Shown here in pieces: positions 1 through 12,525 of a stretch of DNA of 64,000 bases; positions within the stretch are counted from its first letter, which is position 1; the number at the start of each line of letters is the position of its first letter. The notes beneath the pieces were generated by a model. That model had not been told where the DNA came from. It ran no database searches and saw only the letters and a list, made by a program, of their open reading frames with translations. Source of the DNA: Mycteria americana (taxonomy: Eukaryota > Chordata > Aves > Ciconiiformes > Ciconiidae); the NCBI RefSeq assembly GCF_035582795.1, contig NC_134368.1, forward strand, positions 16,164,001-16,228,000, read 5' to 3'. A program made the position numbers and the translations under genes.

Positions 1-789
1 CAAGCAGGGTGAGCAGAGCAGGATTGATGACAGCAACACAATTTTAAACACAGTTTTAAACAACCATTCAAGGATCACCTAACAAAAGTAAGATGATAAG
101 TCAGACCAGTCATTAAGGAAGCTCAGCAGCAGTAGGACACATGTCCAGGCACATATCTACCTACAACATACCTTCAGGCAAGGAGTAGGTGCCCAGGCCT
201 CAGCATAAATGGAGATTCTGAGCCAACAGGCAGAGGGTGTGTGGGAGCGAGTCTCAAGTGAGGCTGGTCAAGGCAATTAAAGCTTATTGATGCATATGCT
301 TTTGGTGTTGAAGGACAGATTAAGCTGTCCAAAACTGGTATGCAACCTTCATCAGGTATACAGAATCCAGCTCACCAGTTTCACTCCTTCCAATGTCTTG
401 TCTTTACTCAGTTTCAAGCTATTCTTTGTCTGTTTGGACAGTGGGCCCCAAAGTCTTTACAGACCCTGCATAGCCATCTGCTGATTCAGATCTTTGCATA
501 TTGCAGTTAGCTAAATAATAGGGAAAATATTCTGAAGTAATAAGCTGATGAAAAATCAGAAACCTTCATTTTCCTAAACATTTATTTGAATTAATTTAGG
601 TCTTCTTAGGGCCATTTTCATGCTTATTCAGTCCTTAGAGCAGCCAGGCCCCAGTTCAGTCTGCATCGTAAATTAGAACAATTTCACAGCACGTGGTCAT
701 TTGGAGGAAATAAACTTCCCATTGACAACCCTACAGTTTTTTATCTTGAGTTGAATAGTGTTAAATCTGACCTTGGTTAGCATTCTGCA
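1..789. other. Noncoding, nothing recognised
   Basis: No gene, exon or classified repeat seen. The single open frame at 287 is short and does not resemble a known protein. Confidence 0.5.
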
Positions 790-1318
790 AAATAAAAGGC
801 TACAAAGAATGAATGGGTTAAAAACTGGGCTCAAAAGCTAGTAGTCAATAGTTTCTACCCTACCTGAAGGCTGGTTACAAGTGAAGTTCCCCAGGGTCTG
901 TTCTGGGACCTAGCTTGTTTAATATCTTTATAGATGACCTGGAAACAGAATGCAGCCCCATCAAGTTTGCAGATGACACCAAAACAGAGGGTACAGTTCA
1001 TATGCTTGAGGTCATGCTGCCTTTGAGGAGGTTACTGAGAAGACAGAGCCAGGATCTTTATGGAGGTGCACAGTAGGGGAACAAGAGACAATGATCATAC
1101 ACTGAATCAGTGGAGGTTCAAGCTGGATATAAGGAAAAAAAGTCCCCATAAAAATAATTAAGTATTGGAACAAGTGGCCTGGAAATGCTGTATCCTTGGA
1201 TACAGCATCTCAGGACCAGACTAGACAAAGCCCCGAGCTTGGTCTGAATTCAGTGTTTATCTTGCTTTGAAAAGGGCATCCCAGGGTCCTTTCCAGCCTG
1301 AATGGTTCTGAGATTCCA
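790..1318 (+). mobile_element. Degenerate CR1 fragment with 3' end
   Basis: Contains CR1 reverse-transcriptase remnants (GGCTGGTTACAAGTGAAGTT, TTTAATATCTTTATAGATGA, and AAGTTTGCAGATGACACCAA encoding KFADDTK). It then jumps to CR1 3'-UTR sequence ending GGTCCTTTCCAGCCTGAATG. The middle is shortened by an internal deletion. It is much more diverged than the 5736 copy. Confidence 0.8.
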
Positions 1319-3440
1319 ATGGCATTTTCCCCAAAGGATGTTGATTATAGCTCTATAAAGGGAAACCAGCAGTGTTGTGAGCTGTTTACTCACACAGTTC
1401 TTCACAGTTACTGCTCAGGATGATGCAGAATGAGACCTTCAGCCTGAGAAACTGACACTTACTGATTGTGATTTCCTAACAAATTTCCTAAACAGAATTC
1501 TGTGGTGTTAGAAAGGACCTGTAGGGAGCTGAGGACACAGTCAGCTGTAGTCCCACACTGAACTTACAGCTTTGGTAAGTTGTTTTAATTGATTTTCTCT
1601 TTTTAAAAATTGTATTACAGTTGGGATTGATTGTGATGAATAGGGAGTTTATGTGAAATAATGTACAAATGCTGATAACTATATGTCTTAAATTAATGTT
1701 TTTGTTAATAAGTGTGGGCAGTTTTTTTGGTCTCTGACAAAGACACGTAGCATCTCTGAGAACCTTGCCAGTCAGCAGCCCTTTCTGAATATGTGCAGAA
1801 CTGTCTTAATAATAGAAACCTAAATAATTCATGTGCAAATTATGACACTGTACCATCATTTGGGTAAGCAGTTACTGACAAAAAATGGCAGAGCTATGTG
1901 TTCCCTGCTGTCTACCTGTAATTAGAGTTGAGTGAGAAGCAGAACCATGTTGTTTCAAAGAATATTGATTTGATAATATTCATTGCTATTTTATGTTCCC
2001 CAGATAGGAACAATGGAAAGCTCTTTCTGTCCTTGCTAGCCTGAATCATTTAAAAACAATATTGCTTTTCTATAAAAATAAGCATATTTATATGTGTCTC
2101 AGATACTGTTAGAGGCTACTTAGCATACGGAAGAATAACTTACAATAATTAAGAGGAACACTGATGTGAATCTAAAAGGAAAATAATAGTGAGAGACTAA
2201 ACTGTTTATTTAATTTAGGTTATCTACCAGCTTAGGAGAGAATTTGACTGTGATGTGTGTGTCTAGGGGGTGAACTTTTAATAGGCAGGGTACTTAACTA
2301 ATGGAACAATTTACAAGAGTATGAAGCAGATTGTCTGTTATTCCAAGACCTACAAAATAAAAAGATATTCTAAAATGTATTCTGTGGCACAACCAGATCC
2401 AAGGAGAGAATGGCTGAGGTTCTGTGGGGTGTGTCATGCTGTGTCATCAGATAGACAATATATTGCCTTCTATCCTTTGTACTGTGCATCAAAAATATTT
2501 ATGAAAAATAAATGTACTACTGCAATGTTCAATAGAAATGAATTGTACGATGAGGTATTTCCCATGGCTACCTCTAAAGGGAGAACAAGCACACAAGGAG
2601 TTAACATGAATAAGAAAATATTACTGGAGCATCATAACCCCCTCCAAGTTCTTTCCAGCTAACAGATGCTACTTTAGCCAGAGAAATACCATGTGCTTTT
2701 CAAAAAGGAAGACAGTCTGAACCTTCACAAGATTTTTACAAGCTTAGGCCAAGCATAATTTACAATGTGTTACTTGGCTGACAAATGTATATTGTATGAA
2801 GCTATGGTCTGAGCCTACTTCTGTTGTATGAGTATTCTGATTGCAAAAAATGGTTGTCTTGCATTTGATGAGTGTTCCACTTAAATTTACATCAGAGGTC
2901 TTTAGCACTGGGCCTGTGTTGTACAAGATGCTGCTGAAAAGTGTTGGTTCAAATTAGCATGTGACTTATCCCTCTTTAACACTGGTTTTCCGTATGACAG
3001 CTGATGGAAATGGTGTGCAGATGCTGATGTCAGAAAAATAAAACTGATAATGGTGAGCTCTATGGAAAAATGTACCTAGCATAGAGTTGTTTTGAGCCAT
3101 TACTTTCTTGTTTACGAGCTCATCCTGCACCGCTACTTTGACAGGGAAAGCATGAAGAGGTGTAGGAGAAAAGGAGGTCAGGGTAAATGTGATTATGTAC
3201 ACCTTGGAGCTCAGTTTTATTGCATTTTTGATGTCTCCTGGAGTCTATTGAAGTTATGGAGGATCTCATGGTTTGCTGAGGAGCAGCCCAAGCATATGTC
3301 TAGTCTGATAGCTCTGTTTTCCCAGGTGTTTTTTACAGATTTGGCTTAGATTTTGGATTAAAAATCTACTTTCTGATTTTTCATACCACTGAGAAAAAGG
3401 CCTTTATGAAATACAAAGTCTCTTTTGAACTGTATGTCTG

Positions 3441-3508
3441 GTTTGGGTGATTTTGTTGTTGTGGGTTTGTTTTGTTTGGGTTTTGTTTGGTTTTGGTTTT
3501 GTTTTTTT
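3441..3508. repeat. T/G-rich low-complexity tract
   Basis: Irregular TTTTG/GGTTT runs over about 70 nt. Confidence 0.7.
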
Positions 3509-5531
3509 CTCCAGTGGAATTGGAAGAGGGAAGATCTTGTGGTTTGGATGGAACTTCAGTCCAGTATTTCATATCTGTTTGACTCAACTGAAGAAACAGT
3601 TTAGATCTTGCTAATACAGAGATCCTTAACAGACTTAAGCAGAAAAGGACTTGGAACATAATTAAAATAAAGTTTTAAGAAGTTATATGACAAAAAAAAG
3701 AGGTTGTCTGTTCCCATATAACTGTAGGACAAACATCTATAGGAAGCTAATAAATAGTATATAGACATGTATCAAGACAGTACTTGACATTATGATATAG
3801 GAACTACATGCACCATGGATGTTTACAATCAGTTTTTTAGTTATGCTTTTTTTTTTTTTGCCTGTGTTGCATGCATACAGGTTCTAATACTAGTTTCTGA
3901 TATAAAACTATAGAGTTGCTGACATTGCACTAAATTTCAGCAGTATTTCAAAGGTCTAAACAGTACCATTTTTCACCTTCTAAAATCTTTTGCCTGTGTA
4001 TTACATGTCTAAGTGACTTGACTTAAGCTGGTAGTATTAGCTCATTGTGAAACCAGGAAAAGTGAGTTTAGCATGTAGATGAATGTACATGCATAGAGTT
4101 GCTGAGACTATAAAAAGGATAGTATGGGAAAATTTTGAATAAATTCATTTTTTTCAATACATTCTTTATCTTCTTACTAAAGAGACCAAAAATTCAACAC
4201 ACAGTTAACAAAAAACTTGGATGGTCTCTGCAAGATGAGACAGTTAATACTGGAAAGGGTACAAATCCCATCATACATTTATGTGAATAATAAATAAAAG
4301 GTAATGGCCCATTATCACAAATACACTTTGAGAACAAAGAATGGTTTATTAGGTTTACCTTGTTCTGTCATTATAGCTTTCTTTTGTGAGGGCCATTCAA
4401 GCATGTAATCATTGGTGGCTTTATAAAAGATAATAAAGTTTATTAGTATAATAATGGGCAATGAATAATACTTTAGAAATAGCAAATAGGCTGTAAAAAA
4501 TGGGATAAGGTCAAAACTGTGTTATCAAAAGCTATTGTGGCTTCTTTAAAAGAAAAGGGTACTCTCTAGTCCAGTCTTTTTACCTAGCACAATGCTTAAT
4601 GGGTGAAAAAAGTAAAAAGCTAGATAAATTAAACCCAATAAAAAATAAAGAAAATGACATTTGGATCATTATCCTGTAGGGGTTTGCTGGTGACTTTGTC
4701 TGTTTCTCTGTTTGATGGCTTTTTCTCATATCCCTGAAAGTAGTCTAGAACTTTCGATGTTTTATGGGGGCAAGAGAAAGAACATTTTTGACACATTGAA
4801 AATGTGTGAGCAGCTTTGTTATACTTGTATGCTTTCCTTTTGAGTGTTTCATATTCTTTCACTTAATTCCTTGCTCATTATGAAGCAAGTCCACTGTACT
4901 CAATGAACAGCATACTGTAAGACCGGATTCTTTCATTTCATTTTTTTCTGTGGTGAGGTGACTTTCAAGTTAGTGTTACCTCCATCCAGGGGAGAATTCC
5001 ATGTTTTTGGAAGAACTGTCAGAACTCACAAAGACTGGATTATCTCTCAATTTTTTTTCTCCCGGCATGTGGGAACACCTCCATAGAATAAGAAAGAGAT
5101 CTACACTGGCCAGAGCTAGCAAATGGGTATAATGGGCGCACATCACATTTATCCATCAGTTTCAGCTTTGGCAGACTAAGATATGCTTTATTTTTATCAG
5201 TTATGAAAGAGTTTTATGTTTTGCTCAGGTAACACTTTGGGAAATATCTGTGAAACATACTGGGAAAGTCATACACTTTCATGAAAATGGTATTGGCTAC
5301 CATAGAAACATCCAAGCCAGATGAGTTACCAACTAGGGGGAAGTGGCCACAGATATGATGAGACTGGTAACTGAAAAGAAAGAGAAGGCAAAGAAAGCAG
5401 TTTCTAATGCCAATAGCAAGTTCAAATTCCGTTCATTTGCACTGGCTTTCAAAAATAACACCAACCTCCAAGATTTTAAAGAAATTCTTGGTTGAAGGAG
5501 AGTTGTGTAGGAAACAGGAAATCTCACCATT

Positions 5532-5543
5532 GGGGGGGGGGGG
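5532..5543. repeat. Run of 12 G
   Basis: Uninterrupted G run, 0.2 kb before the long CR1 copy. Confidence 0.9.
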
Positions 5544-5735
5544 CAGGTAGCAGAAAACATCTTCCCTTCTCTCTAAGACTGACCTTGCTCTCCTGTTTTC
5601 AATAGCTTATCTTGCCCTGTATTATGGTATCATACAACTTGCCAGATTTCACATACAGACTAACTGTACTTAGTACACATCCCCTCCTCCCCATTTATTT
5701 CTTCTGAAATGATGATTTCTTCTTCCACCCTACAG

Positions 5736-7638
5736 AGGGTGGAAGCAAGGACAGGTAGCCTGGGAGGAATACAGAGAAATTGTCTGAGCAGCCAGGGATC
5801 AAGGTAGGAAAGATAAAGCCCTGATAGAATTACATCTGGCCAGGCAAAGAGAAAAGCTTCTATAGGTACATCGATGATAAAAGGAAGACTAGGGAAAACA
5901 TGGGCCCTCTCTGGAAGGAAACGGGAGACCTGGTTACCTGGGATATGGAGAAGGATGAGGTACTTACTTAACAACTTTTTTGCCTCAGTCTTCACTGGCA
6001 AGTGCTCAAGCCACACCACCCAAGTCGCAGAAGGCAAAGGCAGGGACTGGGAGAATGAAGAGCTGCCCACTGTAGGAGAAGATCAGGTTCAAGACCATCT
6101 AAGGAACCTGAAGGTGCACAAGTTCATGGGACCTGATGAGATGCATCCGCAGGTCCTGAGGGAACTGGCGGATGAAGTTGCTAAGCCACTATCCATTATA
6201 TTTGAGAAGTCGTGGCAGTACGGTGAAGTTTCCACTGAATGGAAAAGGGGAAATGTAACCCCCATTTTTAAAAAGGGAAAAAAGGAAGACCTGAGGAACT
6301 ACAGGCCAGTCAGTCTCACCTCTGTGCCCGGCAAGGTCATGGAGCATATCCTCCTGGAAACTGTGCTAAGGCACATGGAAAACAAGGAGGTGATTGGTGA
6401 CAGCCAACAGGGCTTCACTAAGGGCAAATCGTGCCTGACAAATTTGGTGGCCTTCTCCAATGGGGTTACAGCATTGGTGGATAAGGGAAGAGCAACTGAC
6501 ATCATCTACCTGGACTTGTGCAAAGCGTTTGACACTGTCCTGCATGACATCCTTGTCTTTAAATTGGAGAGATGTGGATGGATGGACCACTCGGTGGATA
6601 AGGAATTGGCTGGATGGTCGCACTCAAAGAGTTGCAGTCAGCAGCTCAATGTCCAAGTGGAGACCAGTGAAAAGTGGCATTCCTCAGGGGTCGGTATTGG
6701 GACTGATGCTGTTTAACATCTTTGTTGGCGACGTGGACAGTGGGATCGAGTGCACCCTCAGCAAGTTTGCCAATGACACCAAGCTGTGTGGTGCGGCCGA
6801 CATGCTGGAAGGAAGGGATGCCATCCAGAGGGACCTTGATAGGCTTGAGAGGTGGGCCCATGCGAACCTCATGAAGTTCAACAAGGCCAAGTGCAAGGTC
6901 TTGCACCAAGGGCAATCCCAAGCACAAATACAGTCTGGGCAGGGAATGGATTGAGAGCAGCCCTGAGGAGAACTTGGGGGTGTTGGCTGATGAGAACCTC
7001 AACATGATCTGGCAATGTGCGCTTGCAGCCCAGAAGGCCAATCGTATCCTGGGCTGCATCAAAAGAAGCAAGGCCAGCAGGAGGTTGATTCTCCCTCTCT
7101 ACTCTGCTCTCGTGAGACCCCACCTGGAGTACTGCCTTCAGCTCTGGGGCCCCCAACATCAGAAGGACATGGACCTGTTGGAGAGAGTCCAGAGGAGGGC
7201 CATGAAGATGATCAGAGGGTTGGAGCACCTCTCCTACGAAGACAGGCTGAGAGAGTTGGGGTTGTTCAGCCTGGAGATGGCTCCAGGGAGACCTTCTAGC
7301 AGCCTTCCAGTACCTGAAGGGGGCCTACAAGAAAGCTGGAGAGGGACTTTTTACAAGGGCATGTAGTGATAGGACAAGGGGTAATGGCTTTAAACTGAAA
7401 GAGGGTAGATTTAGATTAGCTATAAGGAAGAAATTCTTCACTATGAGGGTGGTGAGTCACTGGAGCAGGTTGCCCAGAGAAGCTGTGGATGCCCCATCCC
7501 TGGAACTGTTCAAGGCCAGGCTGGATGGGGCTCTGAGCAACCTGGTCTAGTAGAAAGTGTCCCTGCCCATGGCAGGGGGCTTGGAACTAGATGATCTTTA
7601 AGGTCCTTTCCAACCCAAACCTTTCTATGATTCTATGA
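5736..7638 (+). mobile_element. CR1 non-LTR retrotransposon, 5'-truncated, long copy
   Basis: The sequence runs from the C-terminal half of CR1 ORF2 through the 3' UTR. It ends in the CR1 signature (GATCTTTAAGGTCCTTTCCAA, then TTCTATGATTCTATGA). Truncation at the 5' side is normal for target-primed insertion. It matches the CR1 consensus I remember closely through most of its length, so it is much younger than the other copies here. No clear target-site duplication was found. The exact 5' edge (5700-5740) is uncertain. Confidence 0.93.
5874..7366 (+). pseudogene. Broken CR1 ORF2 reverse transcriptase fragment
   Basis: The reverse-transcriptase part of CR1 ORF2 is readable in three successive frames: about 5874-6575, 6575-6910 and 6910-7280. 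Visible motifs are [34 protein letters not shown], motif A ([11 protein letters not shown]) and motif B (GIPQGSVLG). Motif C should be FADD but reads FAND (codons 6766-6777), so a catalytic aspartate is lost. Three small deletions, each about 5 nt against the remembered consensus, near 6575, 6910 and 7280 cause the frame changes. The endonuclease domain is absent through 5' truncation. The copy cannot encode a working enzyme. Confidence 0.88.
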
Positions 7639-10600
7639 AGTGTCATAACTTGAGCACTTATTGCAAAGGGCTAGGTAATGGATTTCTTGCACCAGTAGGT
7701 TTTGCCATTGTAGTATGGCCTGTCACTTTTCCTGTTGCATACATGGTTCTGTTTTAGAGTGGTCAGTTTATAAAAACTTTATCCCTTACATAAATTGGAA
7801 CAGTGCTAATTGAAACAGTGGCAATAGATGAAGACCAATATAGTTATATGGTTAAAACCATAAAATAGATACTACACACTTTGGAAAACAGAGGGGACAG
7901 CATGATAATAGCTCCCTACTTGTCTCCGAGCTCCATTGTGAAATAGGAAGATGGCGTAGCGGAGGTCCCTTGGCTAGCTGCCAATAGCAAGTTCAGCAAC
8001 CTCTCTTGGCTCACTTCTCCCCACAGTATTTAAGTATATAACAGTTTTATGCCAGATGCCTATGTGTCCTTAGAGTAGGAGCCTCTTTCACCCTGTTACC
8101 CTTGTTCCATGCAGCATATTGACAGTTTGAGACCTGTTCTCTGTTTTTTATTACCTAAGGTAGCAGGAGCAAAGCGAAAATTATGTGGCATCTGGGATGT
8201 GTTGCATCCTTTTAGGATGAAGATATTTTAATGTTTTCCAGAAGAGTTCAACTCGCATAATGGTATTAAGACCTGATGGTTCCTGTTGCATGAGGTACTA
8301 TATAAAACATCATTAGCAATGTAGACAATTTCAGGGCAATGGTAGAAGAGCTCAGTGGCAGAACATTTCTTTTTGATTACTTTTTTTTTCTGCTGAGTTC
8401 CTCAACACTGAAAAATAAGCCTGTACTTCAGTTCCCAGCTTGTATAGCAGTATCACATCTGCCCCCCTTACTGGCCTGTGTATAAACACATTAGATATCA
8501 TGAGGCACTCAAATACTGTTGTGTGATAAATAGGTGGCTGTCTGGGTTTTTTTTTTTTTTCTTGGCAAAACTAGAGGCTGAGATCTTTTTAGCTTCCTGA
8601 AGTACCATTCTGCGGTGCCTTGAGATAGAATAACCAGCGGTAGGATAAGCTAGCAAGAGAGACAGATTGACATTTCTCTCTGAAGATACTGAAAGTTATG
8701 GTGTTGAATAGAGAGTTGACCTCAATAAAGACATAAATATCTTAGAAATAATACAATATGTCCTCATGCTGTGAGCTGTATTCAAATGGGAAAAAAATCA
8801 ACAAAACAAAAAATTTCATTGATGTATTAAAGCCAAACTAACTTAATCCTACATTTTAAACTCATTTTGATGAGTACGTCTATTAAAAAGGCTGTGCTAG
8901 GTTTTCTACTGGTGATGTACAAACTTTCATAAAAAATGTATAGAAATGTATAACGAAAACACAACTAGATTCCAACCTGTTTCATTAGCAGCCCAGCTCT
9001 TGGGAACATTTGACCTAGATCTGCCTACTAATAGACAAACTTCATAATGATTCAAGACAAATTTTCATAATTCATAATTTTCATAATGTTCACTTTTTCA
9101 CTAAGGCCTGAACACCACCTATATCCTTCTTAAATTCTGTGTTTCCAGACTTAAACAGTATTTGATTCAACTTCTGGCCTCAAAATGATTCTTTTATATG
9201 GAGCTGAATTTGCTTGATATGAAGAAAGTTGGTGAGGTTTGGGGGTTTATTTTTGGGTTTTTTTGGTTTTGTTGTTGTTGTTTTATCGCTTTGTTTGGGT
9301 TTTTTTCTTTCCTATTTGATAAAGATACAGTAAACTTTCCATAGAGTATACATAGAATTTCTAATAGATGGGGACTGGGAATGAGAAAAACTTGAACAGA
9401 TGTTTAGAGATTCATGTGAAGAAACCTTTTTCAGTCAAACCATGTTTCAAACTGGAGACAAAAAAAATCTGTTGTGTGGATCTGAATGAATAAGGAATGC
9501 ATGGAAACGAATGGGAAGGCTGTTTATCACCATTGGGGAGATGCTTGTGCTTGGTGGAAATTCACTCCTAGGCAGAAAATCAGGTAGGTAGATGCACTCT
9601 AACTGTCCACAGTACCACTTTGGGAAGTAGGTTTAGGTGGTAAACACTTTTGAAACAGCTCATTTAAAATTCTTCTTCTGGCTTTCTTGTCTGTGGGAGC
9701 AGCACATTGTCTACATGCAGGCTGACTGACTGGCAGTCAGGGCTAGATTTGCTAATAAAAATAAATTATAATGAAAAATGTATGGGTAAGTAAGTGGCAC
9801 AAAACACAGGCCTGGGGGAGGGCCTCTGTTGTGTGTAGTGGCACCAGAGTGCTGCGTAATTACTGCAATATCTGCAAGTGGGGAGTAATTTCAGTGCTGG
9901 CATCTTAAAAATATTTTTAATGAATGCCCATGAAAAAAAGTGAGTCCATAGTTAGTGTTTATCTATCTTCATGGCTCAAAGACTAGATTCTGATTTGATT
10001 CTAGTTTCATTGCAGTGGAACTAAAGAATTTCCTAGAAGGAATGAGTTCCAAATCAGGACTTTTTGAGGGAGGACTGGAGGAGGGCTGGGCATTAGGATA
10101 TGTACAACAGGGTTAGTTCTGTAGATTCTTGTTTTTGGGAAAAAGGGCCTACTGAGGTTATTACTGGGGCAATTTCATGAACCACAGCATCCATGCTTTA
10201 TTTTAGAGGCTATCACAGGGAACAAACAAGCAAACAAAAACCTGTATCCCAAATATTTATGAGTGCAGGCAGGGAAAGGAATGAAGATTTACAGAAGGAA
10301 AGTTGCCTGATTCTAGAGATTTGGAAATAGCTGGAGAGTTGGTGAGATGAAAGATATGAAGGCTAGCTTAGAAGTGCAATGTACCTGATAGAGCTCTAAT
10401 CCCAAAAGGGACATCAGAGAGTTCTAACAGTCCAAACAACAGAGAAGACTAAGCTTATGTACACATAAGTGAAACCTTATGGAAGAAGAGAACTAAAGAG
10501 GCAAGTGAATAAGCTAAAGAAAAAAAAATCTGTTTCAGTGAAACACCATAGAACAATTTTTTCATGCATAGACTGTATCACAGCTAGCGAGTGGGTTTGC

Positions 10601-10847
10601 ACTGTTTGCAGTTTAGTTTGCTGTTGTCTTCATTGTGTTTTCATGGGGGAAAAAAACCCCACCAAACCCAAAAAACTGTCCTACCGGCCAAGCCATTTAA
10701 GGTATGGGACTGTGCTTTCTTGCTCACTCTCAAAATAGAATACCTGTTCTTATATTATAAACCCTCAAGCACATGCTAAAAGCTACTTTCTCCCAAGTTC
10801 CAGATCTTCCTTAAGGAAGAACCTGGAGAAGATTTGTTTCTTTTCTT
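7639..10847. other. Noncoding spacer
   Basis: Between two CR1 pieces. Contains a T/G-rich tract at 9236 and short local repeats of TTTCATAAT near 9060. No gene signal. Confidence 0.5.
9236..9310. repeat. T/G-rich low-complexity tract
   Basis: GTTTGGGGGTTTATTTTTGG followed by (GTT)n and more T-rich sequence. Similar in kind to the tract at 3441. Confidence 0.7.
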
Positions 10848-11262
10848 AGAATTGTAGAATAATTGAATAATTCAGGCTGAAAAGGATCCCTGTCAGTCAT
10901 CTAGCTCTGTTGGAAGCAGATTGATCTAGGTCAGAGTTCTCAAGGCTTGTCCATCCGTTTTCCGAGTATCTCCAAGGATGGAGATTATGCGTCCTCTGTG
11001 GGCAATCTGGTCCTGTATTTGACAACACTTCTTGTGGAGAAGTTCTTCCTTACATGTAAATAGAATTTCCTGTTTTCCAGCCTGTTTCCTTTGCATCTTT
11101 TCCTGTCACTGGGTGATTTAGAGAAGAATTTGGCTCCATCCTTTCTGTACCCTCCTGTTCAGTATTTGTTGGCAGTTAAGAGCTCCCTTTAGCCTTCTCA
11201 AGGCTGAACAAACCCAGTTCTCTCAGCCTGTCCTCATACTTACTGTAGGTCTTAGTCCAGGT
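10848..11262 (-). mobile_element. Degenerate CR1 3' fragment
   Basis: On the minus strand it contains the typical CR1 stretch AGGACAGGCTGAGAGAACTG, GGTTTGTTCAGCCTTGAGAA. The 3' UTR is toward 10848, with AGCCTGAATTATTCAATTAT as a decayed terminal repeat. Confidence 0.8.
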
Positions 11263-12422
11263 TCATGGGGTCTGGATAGATAAGGTGTGACAAGGACTGA
11301 GCGCACTACAGTCCAAGCTACCACGTCTGTCCTGAGTTCAACTTTTCCTGAGTGTAGCAGACATAATTTTCAGCCAAAGCTCAAAAGCAGTAAACAGGAG
11401 CATGAACAGAAGTATATTCCTCAGCCCTTTTCTTTGCTGTTATGACATTTCCTTGGCACTGTTTAATTTAATAATATAGACATGCCCGAGGTCTGTTCCC
11501 AGAAACACAACTTAAATGTATGGACTGTTATACTACCAGAACATTCCCTGGCAAGCTTTTGGCTCAGATCAACCTTTATGGTCTCAAATAATTGCCATGA
11601 ACTAACTGTTCAGAAGTTAGCCTAGGTCACGGACCATTATCAATAGCTAGTTAAGATATTATTACCCAGCTTAGAATAGTGTTTAGTCAGGAACATGGGC
11701 TGTTCTATGCCAGTTGGCCTCAGTGCTAGTGAATGGTCCCACATACAATTAATTTGTTGGCAGGGATGTAACTCTAGACTTGACTCTGCTACAGCAACTC
11801 AAGGTAGCTTCAGTCCAGTGTCAGAAATCTCTGCTGAAACTGCATTGAAAGATGATAGTGAACTGGAGCACGTGGGAGTTAAGAGTGAAATTGAATGGGT
11901 AAGACCAGAAAAGTATACTTTGAAGAGAAACATATAAATATTTCTTTAGGCTTCTTTTAATGTCCATTTTTTTTCCACCAGTAAATTCTTTTTAATCTGG
12001 GCAGGAGGCAAGCAAAGGAGAGATGGAAACAGCTGGAAATGTAGAAGATTTCATGTTCCAAGGGATTTATAGCTTTCAGCTATAATATCTTTCCTTGCTA
12101 TTGGCTTATTAGCCATTAGGTTACATTGGTTTTGTATTTCAACACAACTTCATGGAAAATCATGCACATGTCAGGCAGAGTAATCTTGATTCTCAAAATG
12201 CTCAGGAGAAAAACCGTCTATGCCTGATTTGCTTGATTTTCTCACTACGTTCAGGTTATACTTAACTATTGAAGACTACGTGTAATGGAGTGTTCCAAAA
12301 CCCAGGCACTGGTTATGGAACCACCTTACATTCCATTTGTAAAGAATTCTGGAAAACACTATGAGAAACAAGCAAATATCAACCACATATCAGAGCTGAT
12401 TTGGTATTCAGTATTATGATCT

Positions 12423-12446
12423 GATCAGATCAGATCTGATCTGATC
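12423..12446. repeat. Perfect 24-bp palindrome of GATC repeats
   Basis: Five GATC words, separated by AGATCA/TGATCT-type spacing, form an exact palindrome centred on AGATCT. It abuts the CR1 tail at 12449. Confidence 0.75.
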
Positions 12447-12448
12447 TA

Positions 12449-12525
12449 ATGGCTGATCCTGCTTTGAGCAAGAGGTTGGAGTGGAGACCTTCTGAGGTCC
12501 CTTCCACTTGAATGATTCTGTGATT
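12449..12525 (+). mobile_element. Short CR1 3' tail
   Basis: Only the last ~75 bp of a CR1 are present. They include AGGTCCCTTCCACTTGAATG and a TTCTGTGATTATGA terminus. The fragment directly abuts a GATC-rich palindrome at 12423-12446. Confidence 0.7.

Larger units (their letters stand above)
1319..5735. other. Noncoding spacer
   Basis: AT-rich sequence with a T/G tract and a G12 run. The 113-codon ATG frame at 2321 has no recognisable domain and no splice context, so it was not called. Confidence 0.5.

Noticed and set aside
2321..2662. 113-codon ATG-initiated open frame
   Set aside because: No domain or compositional sign of coding, and no supporting context.
5660..7228. Several long minus-strand open frames (about 70-141 codons)
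   Set aside because: They are antisense shadows of the CR1 reverse-transcriptase region.
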